From positions 12,597,373 through 12,661,372 of the forward strand of contig NC_036443.1 of NCBI RefSeq assembly GCF_002775205.1: a DNA stretch of 64,000 nt. The letters run 5' to 3'. The notes beneath the pieces were generated by a model. The model was not told where the DNA came from, did no database searches, and saw only the letters and a list, made by a program, of their open reading frames with translations. This document shows, piece after piece, positions 26,000 to 38,145 of this stretch (position 1 is its first letter; the number at the start of each line of letters is the position of its first letter). The stretch is from Xiphophorus maculatus. Lineage: Eukaryota; Chordata; Actinopteri; Cyprinodontiformes; Poeciliidae. Position numbers and translations under genes: made by a program.

Positions 26000-27330
26000 A
26001 GCCCTGCTGTTTGCATCCACTCATTAAGGGAAAAGTTTACTATATGAGGCATTGTTCTCTCGAGCTGGATCCATTAGCAGCCTGTGTGTATAGAGCTGGA
26101 AAAACAATGGGAGGAAAAAAAACAAAGCGTGTTCATTTTAAACTAATTAGTACATGACAAAACACAAGTACGTTCTCTTCCTCTGCAATAAAGCATTTGA
26201 GAAAATCCGGCGGACAACCTGGACCTGATCGGGGCCCTGCAATTTGGAGAGGGACAAATCGGAATTAGCCGAGTCAAAATGAGATGTACTTCTTTTATTT
26301 TACGGCAACAGCTGTAGTGTGGTTCTGCTGGCGGTGATATGTGCAGCGTAAAGGTGACAGGAAGCCTGATAGACTGTTGGTGCATCAAGTCGATGGCAGC
26401 ACAACACAACCTGGCCTCTGACATGCCGGGACGCCCGTGCAAACAACTTTTTGAAGGCATTTCTCACAGCTCCCTTTACACAGTAATTATATTCCAAATC
26501 ATTATGTGTTGTAAAATCTATTGACCCCTGGTAAACTTGTATTTACCAAGCTGGAACAGTTAATGAAATAGTCTTTTAATTAGCTCTCCTCTTAAGGGTG
26601 GAACTTCTGACGAGGGTCCCCCGCTTTGTCTCCGTTTCGTGGCCGACTGAAGTGTGCAGATCCACTGTTCCAAGATAAAACAGCAATGTCTTAATTAAGA
26701 CTTACCGTTTAGCTGTTTACAGTCTAACTCGAGCGGCGCCATTGTGCCATGGGGACGGCACCTGCCCGTTACAGAAATACTCACCACTCTACAAATCAAT
26801 AATACCATATCATAATTTCTTCTTTTGTTGTTTTGTTTTTCTATTTTTGAAGGGTCGTTTTTCAAGCTTGACTGATTGAAAGTGGTCCGACTACTCAAGG
26901 TAACAACTGGACGGGGGTGGTGGAGTGTGGAGTGGAGAGTGGGGCGGGTGGGGTTTCTTTGCAGCTTGTATAATGCAGTCTTTGGCAGGCTCTCTCTTTG
27001 TGTTGGATACATTAGGATGGAAATGTGCACCAACTTAAAAATGCTCATGTGAAAAAACATGGAATGTATTAAATTAATGGTCTCTTTTGCCTCAGGGCAA
27101 GTAATGAAAAGGGACCCCCAATGAGTTCATTTTTCACGGCTTTGGTTATGCATTCAACACTCTAATTGAATTTCAATGTAAGTTTTACAAAGTCTTTATT
27201 ATAGCGACTCTTGATGTAAATTACATGTGATCTGTCGCGGGACTTTGGCCCATTAAGTAATTTAATTGTGACATGCACTTTCTATCTGCACACTTCTTGC
27301 CTTTATGCCTAATTCTTCCTCATCTACTTT
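26000..27330. promoter_or_regulatory. Candidate cluster of conserved non-coding elements
   Basis: About 1.3 kb of repeat-free DNA with homeodomain cores (aaactaattagt near 26140, taattagctctcc near 26578, attaaattaatgg near 27070, agtaatttaattg near 27256). The 121-codon minus frame at 26695-27060 has no family signature. The texture is that of enhancers near developmental regulators. No comparative data were available. Confidence 0.3.
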
Positions 27331-27466
27331 GTCAGTATCTTCTGTTATTAGTGCTGTTCATGAGGATAGAAGAAATTAGCCTGCAAATGCTCTGTGCAGC
27401 TTTCAGGTTAGGAGATGTAAAAGCAAACCTGACAGCTAAATGTTTTTGATATATTTACAAAAACCA

Positions 27467-27655
<189 letters not shown>

Positions 27656-28059
27656 ACATCATCATGAGTCGATGATTTCCACTTATTTTGTGGAAAATTA
27701 AAGCCAGAGTTTTGAATTAATGGAGAGAAAATTTGAGATGTCCTCACAATCTGATTGTAAAGTTGAGATCTGATTTCTGATACAGTTGTACTGAAGTCTG
27801 ACTGATGAAATAAAAATCTACTTTAACAGATCGTTACCGTTGACATACCTGTCAGGGGTTTGCGAATCGTACCCTGACAGGTTGGAAGTTACTTACATTG
27901 AATCAAGAAATTTGTTTATTTGACAAAAGGCAGACATCTCTCAGACAATAATGAAACAATGTAAAAGGAGTATTATTCTTTTAAGCTACCTATACTTATG
28001 TACTTTATTTTTTTAAAAGGCATGCCAAAACCTATTTATACCTTTCTTAATGGAAAAAA

Positions 28060-28300
28060 AAAACCCTTAATGCCATTACAGCAGTCAAACCCTTCCTACA
28101 ATTGCTGACCAGATTTTTGCATGTTTCCACTATTGTTTTGACTATTTTGCTTTGGTCATGATCTTCAACTCTTTGAAAATGAAAGATCTTTCTGCCATCA
28201 CCCTAATCTTTAACTCCCTTCAAAGATTCACTTTGTTTCAAGTTGAGGATGCGACTGGGTCAATCAAAAACGTCTAGCCAAAAGAAACCTAATAGTAATT
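28060..28300 (-). mobile_element. Tc1-type transposon fragment (minus strand)
   Basis: 'ctacaattgctgaccagatt', 'catgtttccactattgtttt', 'gccatcaccctaatctttaa' and 'gactgggtcaatcaaaaacg' follow the order of an antisense Tc1-like transposase N-terminal region. Only about 240 bp remain. Confidence 0.5.
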
Positions 28301-28470
28301 TACTTAAATTACAAGGACTGAAAATCCTTTATCTGTCTGTGGTGTGAGTAATTTTAGAATAATTTTGGGCCTAACTGTATGAATCTGTATTTAATGTTCA
28401 TTTTCATAAAACATTTCAGATACATGAAGGAACAAGAGAGTTCTCTACTTTCCTATCGACATTATTCTCT

Positions 28471-28526
28471 AAATCACTGGCTCTCAGACCAAGTGAGAGC
28501 CAGTGATTTACATAATCACTGGCTCA
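28471..28526. repeat. Perfect 16-bp hairpin with third adjacent arm
   Basis: Arms 'aaatcactggctctca' (28471-28486) and 'tgagagccagtgattt' (28494-28509) are exact reverse complements around 7 bases. A third partial copy, 'aatcactggctca', follows at 28514-28526. Confidence 0.85.
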
Positions 28527-30770
28527 GTTCAACATAATCTTTTTGTATAGCCCTGAACCCATTTAACATTTGGTTAAGGCATTTTGTCTAACTTCCAATT
28601 TCCAGGTTGGGACATGTGTAACTTCACCTATAACAACATATCGTAAATAGTCTGAACATTTATAGAGTATTTTGTGTCCAACTAGCTTCACAATCCAGAC
28701 TCATTTGCATAAACACTGCTAAACACAATAATTTTCTCCTACCTAGTTTCATTATGTTCTTGCAAGCAGTCAGACTTTCTTGTAATAAGCTTAAGGTGCA
28801 TCTTTATGTACTATGTTGTTCAATGGTGACAACTTTTTTTCTTTCAGGTTTATACAGAGGCCACGTGCCTCTATAAAACTGGCCTGGCAGAGCCTGCAGA
28901 TGGTACTTAAAAGTCAAAAGAAGGATGTTCGCAGATGAGTGCACACATTTTATCTGAGAAAAGCAGATTATTCTATGAAGTAAAGTGAAATTCCCTATGA
29001 TTTTCAGATTTATGCTTCTCAGAGATACATTTCTCCAACTTTGCATGTGTAAAAAGTTTTGAAACGGTGACCACTCATTTCTTTTGAGGACATTTCCAAA
29101 CTGGGAGTCAGCTTTCTGTCTCCATCTAGTGTTTTTGTCAAAACTAGCTTATTGAGCTCTCAAACATCTTGAACATAAATAGAAAACCTCTTTTCCTGTA
29201 ACATTTTAGAAACAGAAAAGTGTTTAAAATAAAATGTACGCACTCTGAGACGACGGAAATCTTCATCAGAAATTGTACACAGAACTGCAAGGCGACATGC
29301 GAGCGATCCATCTGAAGCACGGAGACCGAATTGACCCGATCATTAAGAAAGGAGGAAGAGGCTTGACCTGATATTTCCTCTGTTGTTTGGTCAGGAAAGG
29401 GACGTTATTGTAAAAAGGCCTGTAAAGACAAATAACCCCTCTGTTGCCATGGCAAAGGCACAAACAGTGGCGGCTGAAGACAAAAGAGCACGGGACGATA
29501 AATCCAACACTGTCAATTTTGTTTAGTTTTGAGGGTGTTTTTGTGGGAAATATGGTTTCAAAACAAGCGGTCACGTCAGCTTTTCCACACCGAAAGGGAA
29601 ATCAGATCGGGGATTTTTTTCATCTCTTTTTTTTTTTGGAACCAGCCACATTTTCTTCTTGGGCCCTTTTTTCCAAGGCCACGACATCCTGATTGGTAAT
29701 AGGAACATCTGACAGCATATTTTGCCTCTGGCTCAGGAAACTCCTTGTACAGCTGTATACATGTTTTTATAGCCTTTGGAGGAAAGGGTATTGTCTTTAA
29801 AGAAGGACGCTTTGTCCAGCCTTCAAATTTAAGTGGAAAACCATCCAAGCAACTATGTTTTTTTTTCTCACATGCTCAACAATGATGAATGAACCACACA
29901 GATCTGTGACATGCATCAGGTCAAGAAGAGTTCGGCTTGTTAGAAGACGTCCTGGTTCAAAAAAATAATAATAATTGTCAACAATTCAGTAAAAAGAAAG
30001 GAACAAACAGAGGGTGTTCCTCAAAAATACCCATTCAAACAGCAGGTCCATCTCGCTTCACCGTTAAGCACGTCCTCTCTCAGCATTACCCACTCTGATG
30101 AAGAGTGGTTATGTCGCTCAAATACAAGAGCTAGACACCAAAGAGTCTCTACAGCAGCACACAGTGAGATCTCTGCCCTCTAAGAAACCTTAAGACATTG
30201 CCAGAGCTGTGTTTTATCTTGACAGTTTGTTTCACTTTGTTTGCTTTTTGTCTGTGAAGCTTTGGGATGAAAGAAGAGCCTCTGTGAGCTGCGTCTGATT
30301 AGGATCTAATTGTTAACATTTGCTGCGCGTCATTTTTTCATTATTTTTTTTTCTCCCCTGTCGTCAGGTATGGGCCTCTTCCCTGTTACGTTGGGGGACT
30401 CTCCCCTTTCTGCTCGCTCCTGTGTTTTACTCAAGTACTAGTTAGCACCAAGGTGGCAGGAGAGGAGCCCCCAGCTCGACATCATCGACAACAACAACAA
30501 CAACAACAACAAACAGGAATTGATGGCGAGTGTTTATTATCTGGTTTAATTGCTCCTCTTCTGGAGGATCTGACAGTTGCGGTTAATGAGCGAGGGAGAG
30601 GAGGCACACGCTGCTGGCAGCCTGTTTCACAGTGGAAGACGTGGAAGTGTATGTGGGTGTGGGTTTGTGGCGAGAAGAGGATGGATCGCATTCCAGCTCA
30701 ACGGAAGATGAAACATCAGACTGAATTAGGCCGCTACATGGGATTTTTGTAGCGTACGCTCTGGCAAGAT
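28527..30770. other. Intergenic DNA with (CAA)n tract, no gene recognised
   Basis: No exon is recognised. Opposite-strand open frames at 29266-29848 and 30453-30801 have no family similarity. A (CAA)n tract at about 30487-30512 makes the glutamine run in one of them. A GC-richer block lies at about 30370-30700. Confidence 0.5.
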
Positions 30771-30777
30771 CACCTGT

Positions 30778-31712
30778 ACAGTACCTTGTAAAAGTATTCA
30801 CACCTTTTGAACTTTATTCATTTAGGGTTTCGTGTGATAGGCCAGCACAGTTAGCACGTCTGTAAAGTGGGAAGCAAAAGATTAATGTTTTGTTTTTGTT
30901 TGTTTGTTTTTCAATAATTTGGATTTATCAATGTTTACTGTGGTGCCCAATCCATTGCAACCAGTTGCTGTAGTATAAATCCAGCTGTTCTGTGAAGTCT
31001 TCAGAGGTTTGTCAGAGAACATTAATGAACAACAGCATCATTTAGACCAAGACACACAGCTGACGGGTCAGGGAGGACGTTGAGCAGAAGCTTAAAGCAA
31101 GGGTAAGTTGTAAAAGCTTTGAGCGTCTCACAAAACAATGTTCAGTCCGTGATCTCAAAGCGGAAAGTGTACGGCACAAATGCAAACTGTGGCTGTGAAT
31201 CTTAATGACAGGCTGGATGAAAAGAGCATTGGGGAAACAGCCGAAAGAACCTTGGTCACTCTGGAGGAAATGCAGAGATTCACAGCTCAGGTGGAAGAGT
31301 CAACCAAAAGGACAACTGTTAAAGAAAGCCATGACAACTTCTGTTCGCAGTTTGCCAAAAACTCATGTAAGGGACTGCAAACATGTGGAAGATGGTCTGA
31401 TCAAAGAGGAACCAATAAATTATGTGTTGCTTAAAACTAACACTCAGTATAGCTATGTTAGAGAATAGTTATTAAGACTTTCAAATTTGCCTTCCATTCA
31501 ATCTCAATGTCCATTGAGTCAGTCTGTGCAGATGAATTAACAGAAATGTCAGTCTGTTCGAGACATATATGTGATCCTACAACGTAACGACTCAGTGGGG
31601 CTAAATACAAATGCGCTTTTTTGATATCTTTTACATGTAGAACATTTTGCATCATTTTTCTCCTACTTCACAATAACACGCTGCTTTTTGGTGGCCCGTC
31701 ACATAAAATCCC
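30778..31712 (+). mobile_element. Tc1-type transposon remnant, near full span (+ sense)
   Basis: The left terminus is 'acagtaccttgtaaaagtat' with 'tcacaccttttgaacttt', typical of the family. The body has sense transposase blocks: 'gcttaaagcaagggtaagtt', 'ggtcactctggaggaaatgc' and 'cacagctcaggtgg' (about 31288). The right side, 'cccgtcacataaaatcccgt' (about 31695), is the other terminus in shortened form. Open frames at 31180-31468 lie in this relic. Many indels; not functional. Confidence 0.7.
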
Positions 31713-34050
31713 GTATACAGGTTTACAGGCACGGTACCAACACAGCACTGTAGGTCTCCGCTCTGGCGTGCGTCCTGTACAGTAACCAGATCATCTGCGA
31801 AGGCAGGATATCGTTGCAATCGGGCCTCTTCCTCAGTTTTTCATATGGCCCGCAGCACACCTGGCTCACATCCAGTCAGGCACAGAACCATCAAAGAACC
31901 ATTGTGATCAAGTAGAAAGCAGACCTGGAGGATCAGAGCCCTAAAACAGAGAAAAAGCACTCATTTTGAATTGGACAAGGGAAGCCTGCTTTTACACATA
32001 GCAAAATAAACACACACCACCACAGCTATGCCACCAGAGACTCCCTCTCCCATTCATAAATTTCTCCTCCTGAGAAAAACCAGCATTTCTCAAACAGGCC
32101 ATACCCACCCCTTGCCTTGCCTCTCCTTGTACTGCTCCGGCTCAGTGGGCCCACATGGGAACAATTAGTGGTGTGCATAAGTTTGGCCAAGATCTGTATA
32201 GCAACCGGCCACATCTGTTTTTATTTACCTTTTTTGCTAGAGAATGCCAAGAGGACATCTGCTACTGTGCAATGCAACTGTGGTTACATGCGTGGTTGAC
32301 CCATGATTCTGTAATTACCCGCTGAAAGAGATGAAGAGGCTTGGCAAACCACTCAGAGCCACACATAGCCTTCCTCCAACCTCCTCTTCCTCCCTCGTGT
32401 GTCTCTTCGGTGGCATGTGAACCCTGTCTGCCTGGCAGAAGTGTCATTTAACGGCATAAAGTTGCACACAATAGTGATTTTCACTTCATGTTGGCATCGT
32501 TAAGTCTCCTTTAATGACTCCTTATTTCAATCAAAGTGGGATTAAATGCATCTGCTTGAGAGGAAATGAAACAAGATACACTCACCTACTTTCCTGATCT
32601 GATTGCTTGTATGTGGTCACATAACAGAAGCTGCACGGTTTTGTCGCTGAGCCTTCTGGTTTTATAACAGTGCACATTTTCTGTGGTTTTGCACTTTCAT
32701 GGTTGAGTCTGCAGAAATGCTCAAACAACGTGCAGCGGGTGAAGACAAGGAGATATGTGAAAACGAAGAAAGGAAAGCCTTTACTAGTTTCAATTATTTT
32801 TCCCAAAACCTAAGACGACCAGTAAGGAGGACCTGTTTATAGCAGCGATGAATGATTATCTGCAATGACAATGAAGACCATATATGGATCACTTAACAGG
32901 AGCAATATGTGTGTGTGTGGGGGGGCTGGGTGCTACCATGCTTAGCATCCCCCAGATGTGCAAACCATATGCTCCGACTGAAATTACAACAAAAAAGAAT
33001 CAGTAGAACATGAAAGAGATTTTTTAACTTTGTAAAGACACTTAACAGTCGATGCACAGAAAGGCTAATAGCCGCAATAGGCCACATGAAAAGAAGGAGG
33101 ATGTTGGTGTGCCTTTTTTTTTTTTTTGCGGAGCTTATTCCATTTCCTGTTCATGAGTTCACAGAGCAGATGGGAACCAAAGGCTCTGGGAAGTTTAGAT
33201 TTTCTGCCCCATGGCCCATTGTATATGATGCATGTAACTGCAAAACACTGCGCTGTTGTCATCTACAGGAGCTTTGGTGCATGTCAAGATGTCATGATAA
33301 CAAAGGTGACAAGAAAAAGGTTTATCTTTGGAGCAAAAACACATAATTCTTTACCTGAGATTTTTTTTTTACAAATATGCAATTCTGTTTAACATAATTA
33401 TGTTTGTGATAAGGTGAAAATAAGATAATACAGCAAAAATATTGGCAATCCAATATTACCCTGTGTAATTTATATTTTGGGTTATGACAGGTTTGGAGTA
33501 TAACATGATTTATAGCATAATTAAAAATTAGTCTGTTTGTGCGGGTACAAAAACTCGCAAAACTGGTTCGCTTGGAACAGGCCTGGAGGGCAAGCTGCAG
33601 CCTATTAAAAAGTGCTGTAAAAAACAGTCAATACTGCCCTCTCCTGGAGGTTAGAAAGACTGCATAATGACAGGTAAAGCTGCGTCCAACTCAGAGCCTA
33701 TTGAGACAATCAGAATATAATACCATAGAAACATGGCACGATGTAACTAAAATGTTTAGTTTTATTCTGTTTAGCTGCGAGACGAAATGAGCCTGGTGCT
33801 TGTGTCTTCTGCTGCTCAGAAAAAGGGATGCGTTTATTTTAGATCACCTGCACCCGTCTACGTCTGGATTATCTCACCAGCTGGCAGAGGTCTGCTCATA
33901 TTTCTGTTTATTCAATCAACCCTAGCGAATGTAATCGTATGCATGGAATAAAGATGTCAGTTTAAACTAAACTAAAGATATAAAGATACCTGAAAATGTA
34001 AAGATGGATTTAAAAAATAAAAATAAAAAGAGGAAAACTCTTTTTTTCTG
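31713..34050. other. Intergenic DNA, no gene recognised
   Basis: Several 60-90-codon frames lie here on both strands, for example 32026-32299 and 33065-33392. All overlap in antisense and none resembles a known protein. Homopolymer runs are seen at 33114-33127 (T) and 33360-33370 (T). Confidence 0.45.
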
Positions 34051-34054
34051 CTGT

Positions 34055-34700
34055 AAGTATTCACACCCATTGATTACTTTTTTTTTTACATCATGTCAGT
34101 CAGACTACAACATGCTTTACCTGTTTTTTCCCCAATTACGAATCTGACAATTGTGTATTCATTATTGAGGCAGTATTTTGTAGGGCCACCTTTGACATTG
34201 TGTTTTAGTGTATTTCTCTAGCAATTCTGCACATGTTGATACTCATATTTTTTTGCGCTGAAAAGCTAAATTTCAATCTGATTATAAAACATTTGCGAGC
34301 ATCAATTTTTAAGTCTTATAGATTCTCAATTAGACCTGTGCTGACGTGACACAAGTTGGCTCAGGCTGTGAGATTAGGATCATTGCCCTGTTGGAACGTG
34401 AACCTCTTCCCCAGTTTCAAGTCTTTTACAGCTTCTAACAGTTTTTCTCCCTGAATTACCTTGCATGTTGACCCATTTATCTTTCTATTTTTGCAAACCG
34501 GTCACACATTACAAAAAAAAAACAGCTGCAATGCTTCCCTCAGCACAAAATCTTTGGGTTCAGATCACCTGAGTCTTTGTGTTCATTTCCAGTCCTAAAA
34601 TACCTTTCTGTTAGGATTCCTGAAGTTGTCCAAAGCTTTAACTCTGCTTTACGCAGCAGAAATCTCAATAGACTCCAGATGTTCTTAGATAAACCAGACT
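34055..34700 (-). mobile_element. Tc1-type transposon remnant (minus-strand transposase)
   Basis: Terminus-like 'agtattcacacccattgatt' at about 34055. Then antisense transposase blocks 'gaggcagtattttgtagggc' (about 34166), 'attgccctgttggaacgtga' (about 34382) and 'ccccagtttcaagtctttta' (about 34410). Truncated at the far end and decayed. Confidence 0.65.
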
Positions 34701-35356
34701 TGTAAGAGACGTTTTGCTGTCAAAGCAACGACTTGTCAATAGTAGATCTCAATTTTAATGTTAGGCACTTAGTCTATTAAATCTCACTTTAGGCAGAGGC
34801 TGAAAAAACTCACCACAAAGTGTTCAGGTTAGGCATGACTGAGTGACAAACAAAAACAGAGCCAAGTGTGGCTCTATTAAATGCAGCGGAGGAGCTAATG
34901 GTCACAATAACATCCAATAATTAATCACCTCTTTAGTTTTACTGTGTTCATCATCGGTACACTCACCTTCGGATGGCACTATGTTCTCCATGCTCCAATG
35001 CATTTTGTGATTTGTCTCTTTGAAGGTGAGCACATCTACTCTGTGGCACGCCTGCGGGAGATGTTTGTTATCAGCACAGGGCTGTAATTGCTTATAGCTG
35101 CTTACCTTTTGAGCAAATGTGTGAAAAGTTTATTGCTGCATCACACAACATTTGTGTTGCGTCATTTTAAAGTTTAGCCGAAAAATGTACCAGTACTGCA
35201 GCACTATCCTTGATTTGCAGTACAGTATTTGCATTGCAAGTATGGTTAGAGTCACAAATTGTCTGGTCTCCTCCTTGCTGAACACCAGTGAGCACCAGAG
35301 CTTCATCGTTGCTTTATCATTGCATTTTCTTTATCATTGCTTCCTCATCTTGTCAA

Positions 35357-35442
35357 ACCCACGCATTGTTTCAAAATTAGAACCAATGCGTGGGTAACAT
35401 CAACTCTTATTTGGAGTTGATGTTATCAATAACATCAACTCC
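35357..35442. repeat. Two consecutive hairpins sharing alternative arms
   Basis: Stem 1: 'acccacgcattg' (35357-35368) with 'caatgcgtgggt' (35384-35395). Stem 2: 'taacatcaactc' (35395-35406) with 'gagttgatgtta' (35414-35425). A third arm 'taacatcaactcc' (35430-35442) can pair with 35413-35425 instead, so stem 2 has two mutually exclusive forms. Confidence 0.85.
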
Positions 35443-35774
35443 AAGAGGAAAACAGGATAAAGTATGTTCTTAAAAGTGAAGAAAAAAAATCAATACGAGC
35501 AAATATCTGGAGAAACAACATAATTTGTTGTTCATGAGTCTGTGAAAACCTAAACTTCTGGTCCTGTGCATGAGTTGGTGTCACTAAATTAGAACATGTT
35601 TACCTAAGCTCCGTCCATCTAGTCATGTCATCAGTGGAAAAATGTTTGGCTTGAAGCTCAAATTAGTTCTCTTAATGTCCGGCTTGGTCACATTTTTGAC
35701 CATCAGCAATCAGAATATGTGGCCACTTGGATTTTAGTTCCACTTTTCATGTCAGTGGTAATTAAAGTTATCAT

Positions 35775-36490
35775 CAGTGACGTGCGGTGAGGCTCCTGGC
35801 TGGTGAGGCACTGACTTCATCCAAATCATAAGACCCCCTGCATGTTATTGTTTACATACGGACATTTCGCGCATGCGGACAACACTGAAGGGCAAAAAGA
35901 CTATACTTTCACATGCCACCCATAGCCGCGCTGCCGAGGTAGAATAATTCCGTTAACTCAATGAAACTTTTAAATATATTATTATTTTAGTGCTATGTTA
36001 CACAGCAAAGGGGAAACCTATACAACTCAAACCATCATTTTCTCTCTCTCTGTATCAGCCAAGCTACACGTAGCATGCGTATAGCTTCCCGTATATACTG
36101 TATCACTAGCGCGCTGTCTCTTGCTCTGCAGACGCGGAGTCACAATGTCTGGGATCATGAGCGCCCCCTGCCATGAGGCAGGAGAACTGCCTGCCTCACC
36201 TCGAGTCTGTTCTCTGCGGTTTCTGGTCGCTCCTCAGCACACGATTCACGTTACACACACAGTTGGTGACACTGTACATTTTATAGATAAGCTAAATGAT
36301 GGAAAATCAGTTCATATATTAAATGTTTTTAACCATTTTATTGGCGACGTACAGACAGGAGGAACATGCTCCCATAGAATGGCAGCCAGTGCAGTTAGCG
36401 AGAGGTTGATCAATCCCAGGTGAGGCTCAGCTCGCTGCGGCCTCACCTGCTTCGCTTCCGAGCATGTGAATGGGAAATTGCGAAAATTCG
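35775..36490. mobile_element. Interspersed repeat, unclassified (starts gtgacgtgcggtgagg)
   Basis: The opening 'cagtgacgtgcggtgaggct' with 'tggctggtgaggcactgact' is a repeat start I recognise as dispersed in fish genomes. The region is GC-richer than its flanks, has 'ccctgccatgaggcaggaga' in the middle and ends near 'gctgcggcctcacctgcttc' (about 36437). Its 100-codon open frame (36121-36423) has no transposase signature. It may be a non-autonomous DNA element; the class is not determined. Confidence 0.45.
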
Positions 36491-37639
36491 GCGATTTTGA
36501 AGAAAAAATAATCAAAATTGGTTAAGCTAAATGAAAAATAAATATTTTATAGTACAAAACACAGGGTGAAAATAGCAATATAAATTATCGTATCATTATA
36601 TTATTCTCCCATGATGACAGCAGGTCACAGGTTATCATACATTGGAGAACCAACAAGGTCACAAGCTGAAGTTATTGGATCAGTCACACTGTGATAACAG
36701 CTTTGAGAGCCATTTTGGGTCACAATGTCTTCTATGTTATTGCACTAAAACTGTAAATTAAGTCACTTTTGTTACACATCCTTCTCTACCAAACTTTTGC
36801 AAATACTTTCAATTTTATTTTCGTCTTCAACTTTGGGATTTAATAAATGATAATCAGATAATTTTTTTGTAAGACTGGACTCAAGTCGATCATGACCCAG
36901 CCCATACTTTTATATTTGAGCCCTCTCCTTTCTGCATTGCAGAAAACACAACCTGCTTTACAGAAATGCACATGCATCCAGAAATTAATTCACTTTCAAA
37001 TGTAGAAAATGAAAGAATTTATTAATTTCACCTAATACATGTAGGTTTTTCTAGCCATGCTTATCATCCACACGGATGCTTTACAATATATAAGCAATAG
37101 AGAGATTGTATTGCTTGCTTCTGCTTTCTGTATGTCTTTTGTGATGTGACACTCCCAACCAAAGTTCAGTTATTTTGTTTATTACTAAGAATATTATGCA
37201 GAAAAATTATAGTTTGAAGGAATATACCTTCAACATAACTATTTTATTTCTTATTTGTTGTATGTAGTCTCTACACCAGCCTGTTTCATTTCAGCACTGT
37301 CTGCACAGAATAAAGACTGTACAGAGTAATTGTTTTTATTTTTATTAATATATTCACGGTATTTATTTTAAGTTTGCTACACATATTTAAAAAGTATGTA
37401 TCCAATTTTCCAGAATATTAATTGAGTTCCTTTTGTTTTGGTTTTATTTTGAGTCGAAGTGGTTTTGCCTTAAAAAGATTTTCACTTCGCTTAAGATTTG
37501 TAAATCAAAACCCGCACGACAATAACATTAACACAACGTCAAAAACACGAACTATAATTTATTAAAAGAGATTAGCAGTGATAATAATTATTATTTCATT
37601 TATTTTTATTTTTCGACCTCCCCTACATGAAAGTGAGCT
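36491..37639. other. Intergenic AT-rich DNA upstream of tardbp
   Basis: No gene, repeat or exon is recognised. AT content rises towards 37330-37620. Confidence 0.5.
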
Positions 37640-38145
37640 GTTCCAGTACGATGATGTCATCTTTACAAGGTGAGCGGCCATTTTGTTAGCCGTGTGTAGC
37701 TGTGCAGATTTCGTTCATCAAATTTCACCGAAAACAACAACTTCTGGAGGTTTTTGTTTACATTGTGTTTTCGATTACATACTTGTAAGCCGGAATAATA
37801 AGTGTTTACTCGCTGACATTAAACATAGTCATTCATTTTCCGAGCTGCTTTGAGTTTGCTAGCTCTTTAGCTAGCTGGCTAACTTGTTTACGTGTTCCGT
37901 TGAGGGAAAACATCGGGCTTTCATGACCGCCAGCTTTTAAATGTTACAACTGTCGAATGAGCACGGTTTGTCCGCTCCTGACTTCCGTTGCCGTACACTT
38001 GTGTCTTTTATTTAAACCGAAGAAAATTTGAGCCACGTTTAAGACCTTCCAACTTGCGTTGCACCTCAGTAGTTAACCAGCAACTTGAGCTCCGTCATCA
38101 GCTGACTGCTCACGGACCAGCAGCGCTCAGCCATCCCGGAGCAAC
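37640..38145 (+). promoter_or_regulatory. tardbp: Putative tardbp promoter and 5'UTR
   Basis: Immediately upstream of the TDP-43 start codon the sequence becomes richer in GC and CpG. An ATF/CREB-like site 'tgatgtcat' (37652-37660) is followed by 'gcggccattttg' (37674-37685), a YY1-type motif typical of housekeeping vertebrate promoters without TATA boxes. Acceptor-like 'gcacctcag' ends at 38068, so a non-coding first exon spliced to the coding one is possible. Possible donors are 'caag|gtgagc' at 37669/37670 and 'cttgtaagcc' near 37785. The transcription start is not determined. Confidence 0.5.

Noticed and set aside
26695-27060. 121-codon open frame on the minus strand, the longest in the left half
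   Set aside because: No known domain, no splice or promoter support, and it lies in a region that looks regulatory. Length is within chance.
36121-36423. 100-codon frame near tardbp
   Set aside because: Lies within an unclassified interspersed repeat; no protein family recognised.
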